Source: Luteirhabdus pelagi (GTDB lineage Bacteria; Bacteroidota; Bacteroidia; Flavobacteriales; Flavobacteriaceae). From it: a stretch of DNA of 64,000 nt. The notes under the pieces were generated by a model. It was not told the origin of the DNA and did not search any database. It saw nothing but the letters and a program-made list of their open reading frames with translations. A program made the translations under genes and the position numbers. The stretch spans positions 124,001 to 188,000 of the forward strand of contig NZ_JAECMS010000001.1 of the NCBI RefSeq assembly GCF_016827595.1, written 5' to 3'. Shown here piece after piece: positions 35,439-44,426 of this stretch (its first letter is position 1; the number at the start of each line of letters is the position of its first letter).

Positions 35439-37538
35439 ATGTCTGACGAGAAAACAACTCCATCTGAAGAGGAAAAAAAGCCCACTGAAACGTCCTCTGA
35501 ACAAAACCAAAACAGCTCGCAAGAATCCAATTCTTCCAACGAGAAAGAAACCAATGATGGTATCGAAAAAGCCATGCTTGCCGAATCGGAAGCGGTAGCC
35601 GAAGGAAAGAAAAAGGATCCGGATATGCCCGAGGGTGCTAGCGAAGAGGATATCGCGGAAAAGGAAGCCAAGGATGAGGAAAAGAAGAAATCGGCTTCAG
35701 AAAAGGACGTGAAAGAAGATACCAAAAAGTCCGATGGTGATGAAGACGAAGGTGAAGACGAGGAAGAGATCGAATCCTCAGACGATGAAGAAGCCGATGA
35801 ACATGACGAAGAGGAGGAATCGAAGGACTACAGTACCTTTTCAAAAAAGCAGTTGATCGCGGAGTTTAAAAACTTACTTCAAAATAAACCGGTTCAAAAA
35901 ATCAAGAATGATGTTGATGAAATCCGAAATGAATTCAACAACCAGTTTCAAGAACTTCAAGATCAGAAGAAAGAGGAGTTTCTAGCAGAAGGTGGGAATA
36001 TAATCGACTTTCACTTCACCACACCGCTTAAAAAAGAATTCAACTCGCTTTATTTCGATTATAAGGAAAAGCGAAATAATTATTACAAAAGCCTTAAAAA
36101 AGACCTTCACGCCAATCTCAAAAAGCGCGAAGAGTTAATTGAGGAATTGAAAGGCTTATTGAATGCCGAGGAAAACATCAATTCTACTTATAACCATTTC
36201 AAGGATATTCAGGAACGATGGCATACCGCCGGGCCTATTCCGAGAGACAAGTACAATCTAACATGGAACACCTACCGTCACCATGTTGAAAACTTCTACG
36301 ACTTCCTTCACCTAAACCGGGAATTTAGAGACCTCGATTTTAAGCATAACCTAGAACAGAAAATTAGGCTTATTACCCGTGCCGAGGAATTGGCGCAGGA
36401 AAAGAACATGAACAAGGCCTTCCGCGAGCTTCAGATGTTACACAAAATGTGGAAGGAAGACGTTGGGCCGGTGGCCAAGGAATATCGCGACGAAGTTTGG
36501 GAGAAGTTTAGCGCCGCTACCAAGATTATTCATGATAAGCGCTCAGAATATCTAAAAGAACAGGAGAAAGAATACGAAGCGAATGTCGGAAAGAAAGAAG
36601 AACTGATTTCACAGATTCAGCAATATGCTGAAAGCACCAAAGACAATCACCATGCATGGCAAAATGCCATCAAAAAGGTACAGGAGCTTCGTGACCAATT
36701 TTTCGCCTTGGGTAGGGTACCACGGTCCGAGAACAAACGGATTTGGAACGCTTTCAAGGATGCTACCCGAACTTTCAACAGAACCAAGAATGCGTTTTAC
36801 AAAAATCAGAAAAAGCAGCAGTACGAAAACCTGGAAAAGAAGCGGGAACTGGTTAAAATTGCAGAGGAAAATCGCGATAGCGACGATTTTGATGCGGTGA
36901 CTCCCTTAATGAAGAAAATTCAGAGCGATTGGAAGAAAATCGGACATGTCCCGCGAAAGCATAGCGACAAGCTTTGGAAACAGTTTAAGGCAGCCTGTAA
37001 CAATTATTTCGATCGCTTACATGCCAAGCAAGACAAGGCAAAGGAAGGTGAAAAAGAAAACCTTCAGGAGAAAGAAGCGTTTTTGGAAACACTTTCCAAT
37101 TTGGAGCTTTCAGGTGACCATGACAAGGATTTAGCGTTGTTGAAAGAGAAGATTTCGGAGTGGAAGAAAATGGGGCGTGTGCCGTACAAGAAGCGCGACA
37201 TCGAAAAAACTTTCAACAAAAAATTGGATGAGCTTTTCAGCAAATTGGATGTTGGGAAAAAAGAGGCAGAGCTTATCAAGTTCGATAATAAGTTGAATAC
37301 ACTTGCCAACCGCGAAGATGAGCGCAAGCTAAAGAACGAACACTTCTTCATTTCCAAAAAGATTGAGGAAACCAAAGGGGAGATCCGTCAGTTGGAGAAC
37401 AACTTAGGCTTCTTTCAGCATGTAGACGATGACAACCCATTGGTGAAAGAGGTTCATAAGAATATCGCACGTCATAAGGAACAACTAGAGGTCTGGAAGG
37501 CAAAGCTGAAGAAGATCAAGTCGGTTCGCGATGTCTAA
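35439..37538 (+). CDS. DUF349 repeat protein
   Basis: 699 residues. The first 125 are strongly acidic, serine/lysine-rich and probably disordered (DEDEGEDEEEIESSDDEEAD). The rest is alpha-helical with repeated DUF349 units, each marked by W-x3-G-x-V/I-P and an F at the end: WHTAGPIPRDKYNLTW, WKEDVGPVAKEYRDEVW, GRVPRSENKRIWNAF, WKKIGHVPRKHSDKLW, WKKMGRVPYKKRD. Coiled-coil prediction is likely. Cytosolic, highly conserved in Bacteroidota, no known activity. Confidence 0.9.
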   Translation: MSDEKTTPSEEEKKPTETSSEQNQNSSQESNSSNEKETNDGIEKAMLAESEAVAEGKKKDPDMPEGASEEDIAEKEAKDEEKKKSASEKDVKEDTKKSDGDEDEGEDEEEIESSDDEEADEHDEEEESKDYSTFSKKQLIAEFKNLLQNKPVQKIKNDVDEIRNEFNNQFQELQDQKKEEFLAEGGNIIDFHFTTPLKKEFNSLYFDYKEKRNNYYKSLKKDLHANLKKREELIEELKGLLNAEENINSTYNHFKDIQERWHTAGPIPRDKYNLTWNTYRHHVENFYDFLHLNREFRDLDFKHNLEQKIRLITRAEELAQEKNMNKAFRELQMLHKMWKEDVGPVAKEYRDEVWEKFSAATKIIHDKRSEYLKEQEKEYEANVGKKEELISQIQQYAESTKDNHHAWQNAIKKVQELRDQFFALGRVPRSENKRIWNAFKDATRTFNRTKNAFYKNQKKQQYENLEKKRELVKIAEENRDSDDFDAVTPLMKKIQSDWKKIGHVPRKHSDKLWKQFKAACNNYFDRLHAKQDKAKEGEKENLQEKEAFLETLSNLELSGDHDKDLALLKEKISEWKKMGRVPYKKRDIEKTFNKKLDELFSKLDVGKKEAELIKFDNKLNTLANREDERKLKNEHFFISKKIEETKGEIRQLENNLGFFQHVDDDNPLVKEVHKNIARHKEQLEVWKAKLKKIKSVRDV

Positions 37539-37540
37539 GG

Positions 37541-38179
37541 ATGCCAACCTGTTTGCTCTGTCATAGCGATCAAACACAGCGAATTCCCTCTGGAACTGAA
37601 CGAGCGTATTCGCAATGCTTCACTTGTGGACTAATCTTTATGCACCCGGAGGATTTTCCTTCGTCTTCAGAAGAAGAATATCGGTATACCACCCATAACA
37701 ATGATATCGAGGACGAGCGATACCAAAGGTTTGTCGCTCCAATTGTGGATCTTGTGATCGAGGACTTTTCACCTAAAAACACCATGGGTTTAGATTATGG
37801 TGCTGGCACCGGTCCCGTGATTACAAAGCTTTTGTCGGATCAAGGCTACCAGTTGGAATTATACGACCCATACTTTCACCCAAACTCTTCCACTCTTAAA
37901 AAAAAATACGATTATATCGTTTGCTGTGAAGTGGTAGAGCATTTTCATACGCCAGATGCAGAATTTCAACGGTTGTTTTCCTTATTGAAGAAAGGCGGTC
38001 GGTTATATTGTATGACCGATTTTCTTGAAGAAGACCAGCTCTTTTCCGAATGGTACTATAAAAATGATGAAACGCACGTGGCGTTTTTCAACCCAAGCAG
38101 TTTGCAATGGATCAAAAACCACTTCGGATTTTCACATGTTGAAAAAAAGGGACGTCTTGTTGTGTTTTCGAAACAATAA
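37541..38179 (+). CDS. Class I SAM-dependent methyltransferase with N-terminal zinc ribbon
   Basis: 212 residues. Two CxxC pairs at the start (CLLCHSD and CFTCGLIF) form a likely zinc ribbon, followed by a methyltransferase fold: GLDYGAGTGPVI is the SAM-binding loop, DYIVCCEVVEHFHTPD the substrate/acceptor side of motif II/post-I, and LKKGGRLYCMTDF the motif III strand. Family relatives methylate small molecules or sugar-linked groups. Starts 2 bases after the DUF349 gene. Substrate unknown. Confidence 0.87.
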   Translation: MPTCLLCHSDQTQRIPSGTERAYSQCFTCGLIFMHPEDFPSSSEEEYRYTTHNNDIEDERYQRFVAPIVDLVIEDFSPKNTMGLDYGAGTGPVITKLLSDQGYQLELYDPYFHPNSSTLKKKYDYIVCCEVVEHFHTPDAEFQRLFSLLKKGGRLYCMTDFLEEDQLFSEWYYKNDETHVAFFNPSSLQWIKNHFGFSHVEKKGRLVVFSKQ

Positions 38180-38181
38180 AC

Positions 38182-38212
38182 TTGGCGTTTGTACTGCGGA
38201 CGCTTACATTTG
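38182..38212 (+). promoter_or_regulatory. Promoter of sdaA
   Basis: TTG (38182-38184), 20 bases, TACATTTG (38205-38212): consensus Bacteroidota promoter just before the L-serine ammonia-lyase gene. It begins 3 bases after the stop codon of the methyltransferase gene. Confidence 0.7.
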
Positions 38213-38228
38213 TGACAATTGAATTGCT

Positions 38229-39653
38229 ATGGAAAGTATCAGTGTCTTCGATATGCTTAAAATTGGTGTTGGACCTTCGAGTTCGCACACCTTGGGTCCG
38301 TGGGTTGCGGCCGCACGATGGATTGAAAAATTGAAAAAATCGGGTCGTTTTGATACTATTGAAAGAGTAAGCGTAAACCTATACGGCTCTCTTTCCCTAA
38401 CTGGTAAAGGCCACGCTACCGATACAGCTGTTATTTTAGGTCTTATGGGAACCGATCCTGTTACCTACCCTATTGAAAATATTGAAGACGATATCGCAAG
38501 TATTGAAAAGCATCATTCTTTAGCGCTAAATTCTGAACTGGAAATTCCGTTTCATCCAAAGGAGGATATAAAATTCAACCGAAAGTTTTTGGACTTTCAC
38601 CCCAATGGAATCACTTTCAACGCCTTTTTGAAGGACGGCAAGAAGCTTTCCGATACCTATTACAGCATTGGTGGAGGATTTGTGGTGCAACGCGAACGGA
38701 AGCGTAAGAAGAAGAAACTGGAGAAGTTTTCCCATTTTCCCTTTCCTACCCAAACGGCTACAGAATTATTGGAATATTGCAAAAAGGAAAATAAACCGAT
38801 CTCCCAAATCGTATTGGCGAACGAAAAGTCACTCAGAGATGATGCTGAAATCGACTCGAAATTACAAGCTATATGGGATGTGATGCTCGATAGTATGTAT
38901 ATCGGATGTCATACGGAAGGCGTCTTACCAGGTGGGTTGAACGTTCAGCGACGCGCCTTCGAAATGCACAAAAAATTGCTTCCTGAAAAGAATTATGAAT
39001 CCCCAACAGAATGGATTCGAAGTATCCGTAATACAGAAGTAAAGTTTCGTCAGATTTTAAAATGGGTTTCTTGCTTTGCCTTGGCGGTAAATGAGGTAAA
39101 TGCTTCACTGGGAAGAGTGGTCACGGCCCCAACAAATGGTAGTGCGGGCGTTATTCCATCGGTGTTGATGTATTATCTTGTTATTGAAAACCATGATGGC
39201 AACTTCGAGGACATCAAACGCTTTCTGGTAACGGCAGGTGAAATTGGCAGCCTTTTCAAAAAAGGTGCTACCATTAGTGCCGCGATGGGTGGGTGTCAGG
39301 CCGAAATTGGTGTTTCTTCAGCTATGGCCGCAGGAGCGTTGACCGAATTGATGGGTGGAACTCCAGAACAATGCTTGATGGCTTCAGAGATAGCTATGGA
39401 GCATCATCTTGGCCTTACCTGCGATCCGGTTGCCGGCTTAGTACAAGTGCCGTGTATCGAACGGAATGCCATGGGAGCCATTAAGGCAATCAATGCCTGT
39501 GAAATAGCCTTGGATGGCGATCCCTCAAAAGCGAAGGTACCATTGGATAAGGTAATCGCCACCATGTGGGAAACGGCAAAGGATATGACTTCAAAGTATA
39601 AGGAAACCAGTGAAGGAGGTTTAGCGGTACAGGTTAATTTAAGCGACTGCTAG
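38229..39653 (+). CDS. sdaA: L-serine ammonia-lyase, single-chain iron-sulfur type
   Basis: 474 residues. Converts L-serine to pyruvate and ammonia with a 4Fe-4S cluster. The beta domain comes first (DMLKIGVGPSSSHTLGPW), then the catalytic alpha domain with the cluster-region motifs GGCQAEIGVSSAMAAGAL, EHHLGLTCDPVAGLVQVPC and IERNAMGAIKAINACE; TAPTNGSAGVIPSVL is also characteristic. Full length. It has its own promoter and no partner gene. Confidence 0.96.
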   Translation: MESISVFDMLKIGVGPSSSHTLGPWVAAARWIEKLKKSGRFDTIERVSVNLYGSLSLTGKGHATDTAVILGLMGTDPVTYPIENIEDDIASIEKHHSLALNSELEIPFHPKEDIKFNRKFLDFHPNGITFNAFLKDGKKLSDTYYSIGGGFVVQRERKRKKKKLEKFSHFPFPTQTATELLEYCKKENKPISQIVLANEKSLRDDAEIDSKLQAIWDVMLDSMYIGCHTEGVLPGGLNVQRRAFEMHKKLLPEKNYESPTEWIRSIRNTEVKFRQILKWVSCFALAVNEVNASLGRVVTAPTNGSAGVIPSVLMYYLVIENHDGNFEDIKRFLVTAGEIGSLFKKGATISAAMGGCQAEIGVSSAMAAGALTELMGGTPEQCLMASEIAMEHHLGLTCDPVAGLVQVPCIERNAMGAIKAINACEIALDGDPSKAKVPLDKVIATMWETAKDMTSKYKETSEGGLAVQVNLSDC

Positions 39654-39674
39654 ATACCACTTTACTACTCCTGA

Positions 39675-40133
39675 TTATTTGCAATCTTCTCTTCTTCTAG
39701 AATCAATAAGGTGAATTATTTTCCATCCATCCGGAAGTTTGGCCAAGGTAAAGGCATTGGAACCGCAGTGACTAAAATTTCCATTCAACCAAAATTCATA
39801 GGGTGTCCAAACATGCGCCAGATTTCCATCTATTTGAACACTGTAATCCAAAAGCTTTTCTTCCCATTTCTGGTCTGATGGTCGATTGGCAATAGCCTTC
39901 AACAAATCGTCGATAGTTCCGTCAGATAGTGAAGGTTTTCCATCGCTATTCGTATGGGCGGTTAAAAGTGAAACGTTTTCAGCTAACACCGACTTCATCT
40001 GAAGCGTATCGCCAGCATGAAACCCTTCAAAAAATGTATCGATTAAGGCCTTTGCGTTTTCTTCTGAAAATTGCTCCTGAGCGAGACTATTCAACGCAAA
40101 TAAAATTGATAGTAAAAAAATAACTCGTGTCAT
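39675..40133 (-). CDS. SnoaL-like/NTF2-fold exported protein
   Basis: 152 residues. Signal peptide (FLLSILFALNSLAQ), then an NTF2-like cone fold: NAKALIDTFFEGFHAGDTLQMKSVLAENVSL and NLAHVWTPYEFWLNGNFSHCGSNAFTLAKLPDGWKI. This is the DUF4440/SnoaL-type family of nuclear transport factor 2 fold proteins, most of them of unknown substrate. Convergent with sdaA and divergent from panB. Confidence 0.85.
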   Translation of the reverse strand: MTRVIFLLSILFALNSLAQEQFSEENAKALIDTFFEGFHAGDTLQMKSVLAENVSLLTAHTNSDGKPSLSDGTIDDLLKAIANRPSDQKWEEKLLDYSVQIDGNLAHVWTPYEFWLNGNFSHCGSNAFTLAKLPDGWKIIHLIDSRRREDCK

Positions 40134-40198
40134 AGGTTGTATTCTTTAGTGATGCTTAAAATTAGTACTTTTACGTTCCTAATTGTTACAAAAACTAT

Positions 40199-41017
40199 AT
40201 GTCGGTTGCAAAACGAGAATATAAACGAATAACGACCAAGACCTTGGTCGATATGAAGAAGAATGGCGAAAAGATCTCCATGCTTACTGCCTACGACTAT
40301 ACCATGGCAAAAATTGTGGATTCTGCAGGTGTAGATGTAATCTTGGTTGGCGATTCGGCTTCTAACGTGATGGCGGGTCATGAAACTACGCTACCCATTA
40401 CCTTAGACCAAATGATTTATCACGCCACTTCGGTGGTCCGCGCCATCGAGCGAAGTCTAGTGGTGGTCGATATTCCCTTTGGAAGCTATCAAAGCGACCC
40501 AAAAGAGGCCTTGCGCTCTGCCATTCGTATCATGAAGGAAAGCGGCGGACATGCTATTAAAATTGAAGGCGGTAAAGAAATAAAGGATTCCGCAAAGCGA
40601 ATTCTAAATGCTGGGATTCCGGTAATGGGTCACTTAGGACTTACCCCGCAATCTATCTACAAGTTTGGAACCTATACCGTACGTGCGAAGGAAGAAGAAG
40701 AAGCCGAAAAATTGAAGTCGGATGCCAAGTTGCTTGAAAAAATTGGCTGTTTTGCCGTGGTGCTGGAAAAGGTACCTGCTTCACTTGCTGCGGAAGTAGC
40801 CAAGGAATTGACGATTCCGGTCATCGGAATTGGAGCGGGTAATGGCGTAGACGGACAAGTATTGGTTACGCATGATATGGTAGGAATGACGCACGAATTC
40901 AATCCACGTTTTTTACGCCGCTACTTAGACCTATATGCTGAAATGACCGGTGCGTTCCGACAGTATATCGACGATGTGAAGAGTGGCGACTTCCCGAATG
41001 ATAAGGAACAATATTAA
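40199..41017 (+). CDS. panB: 3-methyl-2-oxobutanoate hydroxymethyltransferase
   Basis: 272 residues. Transfers a hydroxymethyl group from methylene-THF to alpha-ketoisovalerate to make ketopantoate, the first step of pantothenate synthesis. Motifs: [25 protein letters not shown] (metal and substrate site), [36 protein letters not shown] and [17 protein letters not shown] -7-like TACTTTTA lies at 40166-40173. Ends with TAA in the same frame as the following RluA-like gene, just a few codons away. Confidence 0.97.
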   Translation: MSVAKREYKRITTKTLVDMKKNGEKISMLTAYDYTMAKIVDSAGVDVILVGDSASNVMAGHETTLPITLDQMIYHATSVVRAIERSLVVVDIPFGSYQSDPKEALRSAIRIMKESGGHAIKIEGGKEIKDSAKRILNAGIPVMGHLGLTPQSIYKFGTYTVRAKEEEEAEKLKSDAKLLEKIGCFAVVLEKVPASLAAEVAKELTIPVIGIGAGNGVDGQVLVTHDMVGMTHEFNPRFLRRYLDLYAEMTGAFRQYIDDVKSGDFPNDKEQY

Positions 41018-41023
41018 GGTTCT

Positions 41024-41728
41024 ATCATCGCACGCGAAAAGGAACATAGTGATAAAAATAATCTTCGAGTTTTATTTGAAGACAATCATTTATTGATTGT
41101 TAACAAACGTCCTGGCGACTTGGTACAGGGCGATAAAACGGGTGACAAGTCTTTAGCGGAAGTCGTTAAATCGTATATCGCCGAGAAATACAATAAACCG
41201 GGTGCGGTTTATTTGGGCGTTGTGCATCGCTTGGATCGCCCTACGAGTGGTGTGGTAGTGTTTGCAAGGACTTCAAAAGCCCTATCGCGATTGAATAAGC
41301 TTTTTGCCGAACGAGAAACCGAAAAAACCTATTGGGCATTGGTGCAGAACAGACCGCCGAAGGACTTCGATCGTTTGGAACATTTTCTTCAACGCAATCC
41401 AAAACAGAATAAATCCTATTCGCATTTAAAGGAAGTTCTGAATAGCAAAAAAGGTATACTTCACTATAAAATTAAAAAGGAACTGGATCGCTATTATTTG
41501 TTGGAGATTCAACTAGAAACAGGGCGTCACCATCAAATTCGTTCCCAACTTTCCGCTATTGGTTGTCCGATTAAAGGTGACTTAAAATACGGCTACGACC
41601 GTAGCAATCCTGACGGAAGTATTCACTTACATGCGCGTTCGCTGAAATTTGTTCATCCAGTCCGAAAAGAGCCGCTGCACATTGTGGCGCCACCACCCGA
41701 TGATGTATTGTGGAATGCCTGTCTCTAG
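41024..41728 (+). CDS. RluA-family pseudouridine synthase
   Basis: About 234 residues if started at the ATC at 41024. Motifs are firm: FEDNHLLIVNKRPGDLVQ at the N-terminus, the catalytic Asp in VVHRLDRPTSGVV, and ETGRHHQIRSQLSAIG, KGDLKYGY and HLHARSL. The conserved domain begins around codon 41063 (LRVLFEDN), yet no ATG, GTG or TTG occurs in frame between the panB stop (41015-41017) and that point; the first standard start, TTG at 41093, would cut off conserved residues. Options are a rare AUC start, coupling with panB, or a base error. The stop codon overlaps that of a convergent gene. Confidence 0.85.
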   Translation: MIAREKEHSDKNNLRVLFEDNHLLIVNKRPGDLVQGDKTGDKSLAEVVKSYIAEKYNKPGAVYLGVVHRLDRPTSGVVVFARTSKALSRLNKLFAERETEKTYWALVQNRPPKDFDRLEHFLQRNPKQNKSYSHLKEVLNSKKGILHYKIKKELDRYYLLEIQLETGRHHQIRSQLSAIGCPIKGDLKYGYDRSNPDGSIHLHARSLKFVHPVRKEPLHIVAPPPDDVLWNACL

Positions 41729-42378
41729 AATTCGATTAGCCCATTTTTTAACGCGTACATTACCAATCCTACCCTATTCTTCACTTCTAGTCGATTAAAA
41801 AGTTCATGTCGATAGCCATCGATGGTTTTGGGACTTAGGTTCATTTCGGAAGCAATCTGCGAATAGGTCATTTCTGTACTCGCCAATTGCATGAATATCA
41901 ATTCATTCTCACGAAAATCATCTTTGTCCGGTTTTGCAGGTTGGTGAAGGGAATGTAGTAGGTGTTCGGCCACCTTTTCTGTGTGATAAAAGCCTTTATG
42001 TATGACTTCTTCCAGCGCTACTTTTAGTTTATCTGGATGAATGTCCTTTAGCAAATAACCATTCGCTCCTAGACGAAGCATGCGAAGTATGGTATTTTCA
42101 TCATCCTCCATAGACAGTGCCAAAATCTTAATATCGGGATGGTGCTCCTGAAGCCAGGAAGCCGTTTCGAAGCCATCCATTACCGGCATTTTGATGTCGA
42201 GAAGGATAATTTTAGGGAGCTGTTCGGCAGTTTCTAATTTTTGCTGTAAATCTTTTCCATTGGTTGCCTGAAACTGAACCGTAAAAGATTCATAGGAATT
42301 CACCAATTTAGACAAAGAACTCGCAAAGAGAAAGTGATCATCTACAATTGCAATGGGATAGTTAGCGGTTTGTTTCAT
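41725..42378 (-). CDS. NarL/LuxR-type response regulator
   Basis: 217 residues. Receiver domain with phospho-acceptor Asp61 in IILLDIKMPVMDGF, acidic pair in IVDDH near residue 12, and conserved Lys in GYLLKDIHPDKL; C-terminal LuxR helix-turn-helix (MTYSQIASEMNLSPKTIDGYRHELFNRL). It should be phosphorylated by the histidine kinase encoded just upstream, whose gene overlaps it by 17 bases. The stop codon shares CTAG with that of the convergent RluA-like gene. Confidence 0.95.
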   Translation of the reverse strand: MKQTANYPIAIVDDHFLFASSLSKLVNSYESFTVQFQATNGKDLQQKLETAEQLPKIILLDIKMPVMDGFETASWLQEHHPDIKILALSMEDDENTILRMLRLGANGYLLKDIHPDKLKVALEEVIHKGFYHTEKVAEHLLHSLHQPAKPDKDDFRENELIFMQLASTEMTYSQIASEMNLSPKTIDGYRHELFNRLEVKNRVGLVMYALKNGLIEF

Positions 42379-43147
42379 CTTTATAGGGATACGTTAGCGA
42401 TAGTTTTGTTCCTTGATTAGGAATTGAGGTTAGGGAATAGGAAGCATTTAACAGTTGTGCTCTGCTCTGCATCGTTTCCATTCCAGAATTCAGGGAGATT
42501 TTGGAAGTATCGAACCCAACACCGTTGTCGGCTGCCATAATTTCCAGGTTTTGAGGCGTAAATTTCAAGTGTATCGATAGCGTTGTTGCCTTCGCGTGTT
42601 TCAGGGTATTATTCGAAAATTCCTGAAGGATTCGAAAAATAATAATTTCATCCACTCCAGGTAGCGAAACCTCTTCACCTTCAACCATAAAAGTCGTTTT
42701 CAAAAAATTAAGTCGATCGTAACGCTCTAGTTCAACTTCTAGCGAAGGGACCAAGCCATTTTTCGAAATAACGTCGTTATTAAGCGTTTTAGATAAGTTT
42801 CGCACCTCTTTCACCGTATCCTTCACGATACCTCTAGTTTCATTCAAAGGTTGTTGGAATTCGGAGGGAAGAATTCCATGCAGCATGTTAAGCTGGATAT
42901 TGGTCACAGACAATAACTGCCCAATATTGTCATGTAGTTCCCAGGCGATATTTTTGAGGGTTTGCTCTTGAATTTCAACCTTCGTACGGGAAATTTCTTC
43001 CTCGTAGGCTGCTTTTTGAGCTAATTGATTCAGCAGTAGCTTGTTCTTTCTCCTCTGAAAGGTAATAAAAAGGACAATTACTACACCTATAGCAAAAACA
43101 AGGACTATAATAAAATAGAGGATGAGGAGTCTTTCTTCCTTCGACAT
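42362..43147 (-). CDS. Sensor histidine kinase (HisKA_3 type)
   Basis: 261 residues. One N-terminal transmembrane helix (LLILYFIIVLVFAIGVVIVLFITF), a short linker, the dimerisation/phospho-acceptor domain with His72 in WELHDNIGQLLS, and a GHKL ATPase domain (ILQEFSNNTLKHAKA as N box, DNGVGFD as G1). It has almost no sensor domain of its own; the 7TM protein encoded by the overlapping upstream gene may provide sensing. Partner of the response regulator downstream. Confidence 0.95.
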   Translation of the reverse strand: MSKEERLLILYFIIVLVFAIGVVIVLFITFQRRKNKLLLNQLAQKAAYEEEISRTKVEIQEQTLKNIAWELHDNIGQLLSVTNIQLNMLHGILPSEFQQPLNETRGIVKDTVKEVRNLSKTLNNDVISKNGLVPSLEVELERYDRLNFLKTTFMVEGEEVSLPGVDEIIIFRILQEFSNNTLKHAKATTLSIHLKFTPQNLEIMAADNGVGFDTSKISLNSGMETMQSRAQLLNASYSLTSIPNQGTKLSLTYPYKDETNR

Positions 43148-43833
43148 AATAGAAAACCTATTGCATAGGTTAAATATACCAATACATTCGTAATTAGCAT
43201 TAGCATGCGATATAAATCAACAAATTCTGCTCCCTTTTCTTCGTTAAAATAATTGCTATATATAAATAAAGGGGTATGTGTAATATGTAGGAGTATTGCC
43301 CCAATAGAAATATAGAACGGAAGATGGTGGGTAAACTCGAGTATATCGTTACTGTTCAATAAATGATAATAATATAATCCTATAGAAAATAACACCAGTA
43401 CTGTTCCGCCGATACTTGAAAATGCGGTATAGGCATTAAAGTAGATATCTGGGTGGGTATAGAGATTCGCTACTTCCAAAATTGTGAATAGTACCATACC
43501 GGCAAGTAAAACATTCTTTAGCATACGATGTGCCAACTGCCTTCTGAAGTATTCACAATACACTATTATAGCAACAATATTATAAATATTGTACAACCAA
43601 AAGTTTCGTACGAAAGGGGTGTTTTCAACAAATGAAAAATAGTTGTATTCAGAGAAATAAGCCAATGCAGCATAACTACCTACTATTTCCACAAAAGCAG
43701 TTAAACATAGGAAATAAACGATAAGTTTTGCTGCATTGGATCTAGCACCGCTTTTCAGATAGAAAATCCCTAAAAGAGCAGCGGCAATCTCTAAGAGCGT
43801 TACTGGTCCCGTAAAAATTAGATATTCACTCAA
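43105..43833 (-). CDS. Seven-transmembrane protein of unknown function, putative sensor
   Basis: 242 residues with about seven hydrophobic helices (TLLEIAAALLGIFYL, KLIVYFLCLTAFVEIVG, YNIYNIVAIIVYCEYF, VLLAGMVLFTILEVANLY, AFSSIGGTVLVLFSIGLYYY, LPFYISIGAILLHITHTPLFIY, MLITNVLVYLTYAIGFLLC). No enzymatic motif. The gene overlaps the histidine kinase by 43 bases, which implies coupled translation, so it is likely the membrane sensing partner of the kinase; that is inference. Not matched to a named family. Confidence 0.75.
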   Translation of the reverse strand: MSEYLIFTGPVTLLEIAAALLGIFYLKSGARSNAAKLIVYFLCLTAFVEIVGSYAALAYFSEYNYFSFVENTPFVRNFWLYNIYNIVAIIVYCEYFRRQLAHRMLKNVLLAGMVLFTILEVANLYTHPDIYFNAYTAFSSIGGTVLVLFSIGLYYYHLLNSNDILEFTHHLPFYISIGAILLHITHTPLFIYSNYFNEEKGAEFVDLYRMLMLITNVLVYLTYAIGFLLCRRKKDSSSSILL

Positions 43834-43845
43834 ATCAGAATCGTA

Positions 43846-44205
43846 TTACTCATACTTTTTTGGAGGCCATCCTCCGCCATTTTGATTGAAAGCATCAATC
43901 GTATAGATATTCGCAGAGTCCTTATCGTCTGTTTCTGAAGGACACATAAAGACGGTAGCACGATGCGACTTAGAATCGTTATACGCTGCAAAATATAATC
44001 GAACTCCTGGATTGGCAATACCTTGTTTGGTTGCCTGATCCTCCACATAATCTAAATATTCTCGTAATTCGTCAATGTTGTAGGTGAATTCGAACGTATC
44101 CGGACCGCCCAGAGCGCTTTCGATATCGGCTCCTCTTGAATCGTTCCAGTTCTTCTGAATTGCCTTCGCATCGGCTACACTAATACATTTCGCTGGTTTC
44201 GCCAT
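43846..44205 (-). CDS. Small cytosolic protein of unknown function
   Basis: 119 residues, no signal peptide or membrane segment. Contains a helical first half (SVADAKAIQKNWNDSRG, NIDELREYLDYVEDQA) and a beta-like second half (PGVRLYFAAYNDS, RATVFMCPSET) ending GGGWPPKKYE. I recognise similar proteins in Flavobacteriia but no named domain. It is the first gene of the minus-strand run with the 7TM protein, kinase and regulator, 12 bases ahead of the next. A near-consensus -7 box (TACTTTCG, 44250-44243 on the minus strand) precedes it. Located back-to-back with the injection system operon, so it may share regulation. Confidence 0.7.
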   Translation of the reverse strand: MAKPAKCISVADAKAIQKNWNDSRGADIESALGGPDTFEFTYNIDELREYLDYVEDQATKQGIANPGVRLYFAAYNDSKSHRATVFMCPSETDDKDSANIYTIDAFNQNGGGWPPKKYE

Positions 44206-44294
44206 AATTGATTTTTTTTAAAGTTACATAGTTAGTTATCAACGAAAGTAAAACTTTTGCGGGCAATGTTGAAGTATTCATCTCAAAAACAGGC

Positions 44295-44322
44295 AAAACC
44301 CCTTTTTCATACATGGGGTTTT
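44295..44322. other. Inverted repeat between the regulator operon and the eCIS operon
   Basis: AAAACCCC (44295-44302) and GGGGTTTT (44315-44322) form an 8-base stem with a 12-base loop inside the divergent intergenic region. With T-runs on both sides it could be a terminator for stray transcription or an operator; nothing else distinguishes these. Confidence 0.5.
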
Positions 44323-44395
44323 TCCCCTAATCCAAACCGTGTTGCACCTCAAAAACTTGGAGCAAAAGCAGAACATCATTCTAGTTAATAAACTG

Positions 44396-44426
44396 TTAAA
44401 CAAGCCTTTGTTAGATTGTAGCTTTG
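44396..44426 (+). promoter_or_regulatory. Promoter of the eCIS operon
   Basis: TAGCTTTG (44419-44426) is a full TAnnTTTG match, 27 bases before the ATG at 44454. At the -33 distance there is TTA (44396-44398), spacer 20, a one-base departure from TTG. The box overlaps the TTG codon that would extend the first gene, which argues for the ATG start. This is the only strong promoter seen for the whole operon. Confidence 0.6.
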
